Made by a program: the position numbers and the translations under genes. From an uncultured Prevotella sp. (GTDB lineage Bacteria > Bacteroidota > Bacteroidia > Bacteroidales > Bacteroidaceae): a stretch of 32,906 nt of DNA. Below, in pieces: positions 32,764 through 32,906 of this stretch (position 1 is the stretch's first letter; each line of letters starts with the position of its first letter). The stretch lies in contig CAKQXI010000009.1 in assembly GCA_934281565.1 (NCBI GenBank), positions 1-32,906 of the forward strand. Direction: 5' to 3'. Under the pieces are notes generated by a model that was not told the origin of the DNA, searched no databases, and saw only the letters and a program-made list of their open reading frames with translations.

Positions 32764-32906
32764 GTTGTTTTATCATGAGTTTTGCTAAAAAAGCGGATTA
32801 TTTAGCTTCTTTTAAAGATTTTCTTACAATTGGCGGATTCCAGAAGCAAGTGCAAAGTTAATAAGAATATTTTGAAATCACTTCTGTAGGTGTCAAGAAA
32901 CCTATC

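Noticed and set aside
32775..32861. 28-codon plus-strand reading frame at the right edge (begins MSFAKKADYL)
   Set aside because: No plus-strand -7 box at a suitable distance and no family recognised. A stretch of this length is expected by chance, though a small peptide gene cannot be excluded.
1..32906. tRNA, rRNA, tmRNA or RNase P genes
   Set aside because: No cloverleaf with CCA-adjacent acceptor stem, rRNA core motif or RNase P signature was noticed by eye. This is not a substitute for a covariance-model scan.

Overview
The window looks like a chromosomal segment of a gut or oral Bacteroidota, most likely Prevotella/Segatella. The evidence is the repeated TAnnTTTG -7 promoter box (usually with a TTG about 20 bp upstream), the near absence of Shine-Dalgarno sites, the many SPII lipoproteins with short signal peptides, tandem GH29 fucosidases, C11 (clostripain) proteases, a fimbrillin-like lipoprotein and an IS1380-family insertion sequence. 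The genus is an inference; the promoter and gene features are read from the sequence.

Layout. 1-2281 (-): a secreted transglutaminase-like protein that runs off the left edge. 2365-3120 (+): cutC. 3115-7399: three GH29 alpha-L-fucosidases, one on the minus strand and two tandem paralogues on the plus strand, closed by a strong terminator. 7525-9111: a complete IS1380-type element with 15-bp ends and a TTAAA target duplication. 9112-9650: an AT-rich gene-free stretch holding a promoter framed by a perfect 17-bp inverted repeat, then a second promoter and a structured leader of about 290 nt with two mutually exclusive 14-bp helices. 9651-11597 (+): a two-gene operon of Ig-like/fimbrillin-like surface lipoproteins. 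11624-12778 (-): an AAA ATPase. 12938-15060 (+): ychF and lgt. 15369-19254 (+): two paralogous clostripain-family lipoproteins separated by a palindromic repeat element. 19462-21993 (+): a secreted protein of unknown function with a PAP2 phosphatase fused to a probable outer-membrane beta-barrel. 22084-23829 (-): a short DXS-type transketolase. 23953-32015 (-): a long leftward run of ABC genes, made of a YtrA-like regulator/ATPase/membrane-protein module followed by a MacAB-TolC-like tripartite exporter. 32201-32708 (-): a HEPN (HepT) toxin whose MNT partner survives only as a 25-codon tail.

How the genes work together. The fucosidases and clostripain-like proteases point to breakdown of host glycans and proteins at the cell surface and in the periplasm. 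Lgt lipidates lipoproteins such as those encoded here. The ABC block builds an export machine from cytoplasmic ATPase through periplasmic adaptor to outer-membrane channel, probably under the GntR-type regulator. The most unusual items are the switch-like leader at 9361-9650, the promoter-framing inverted repeat at 9133-9198, the orphaned HepT toxin at the right end, the start-codon-masking repeat in the IS, and the tandem palindromes over the AAA ATPase promoter.
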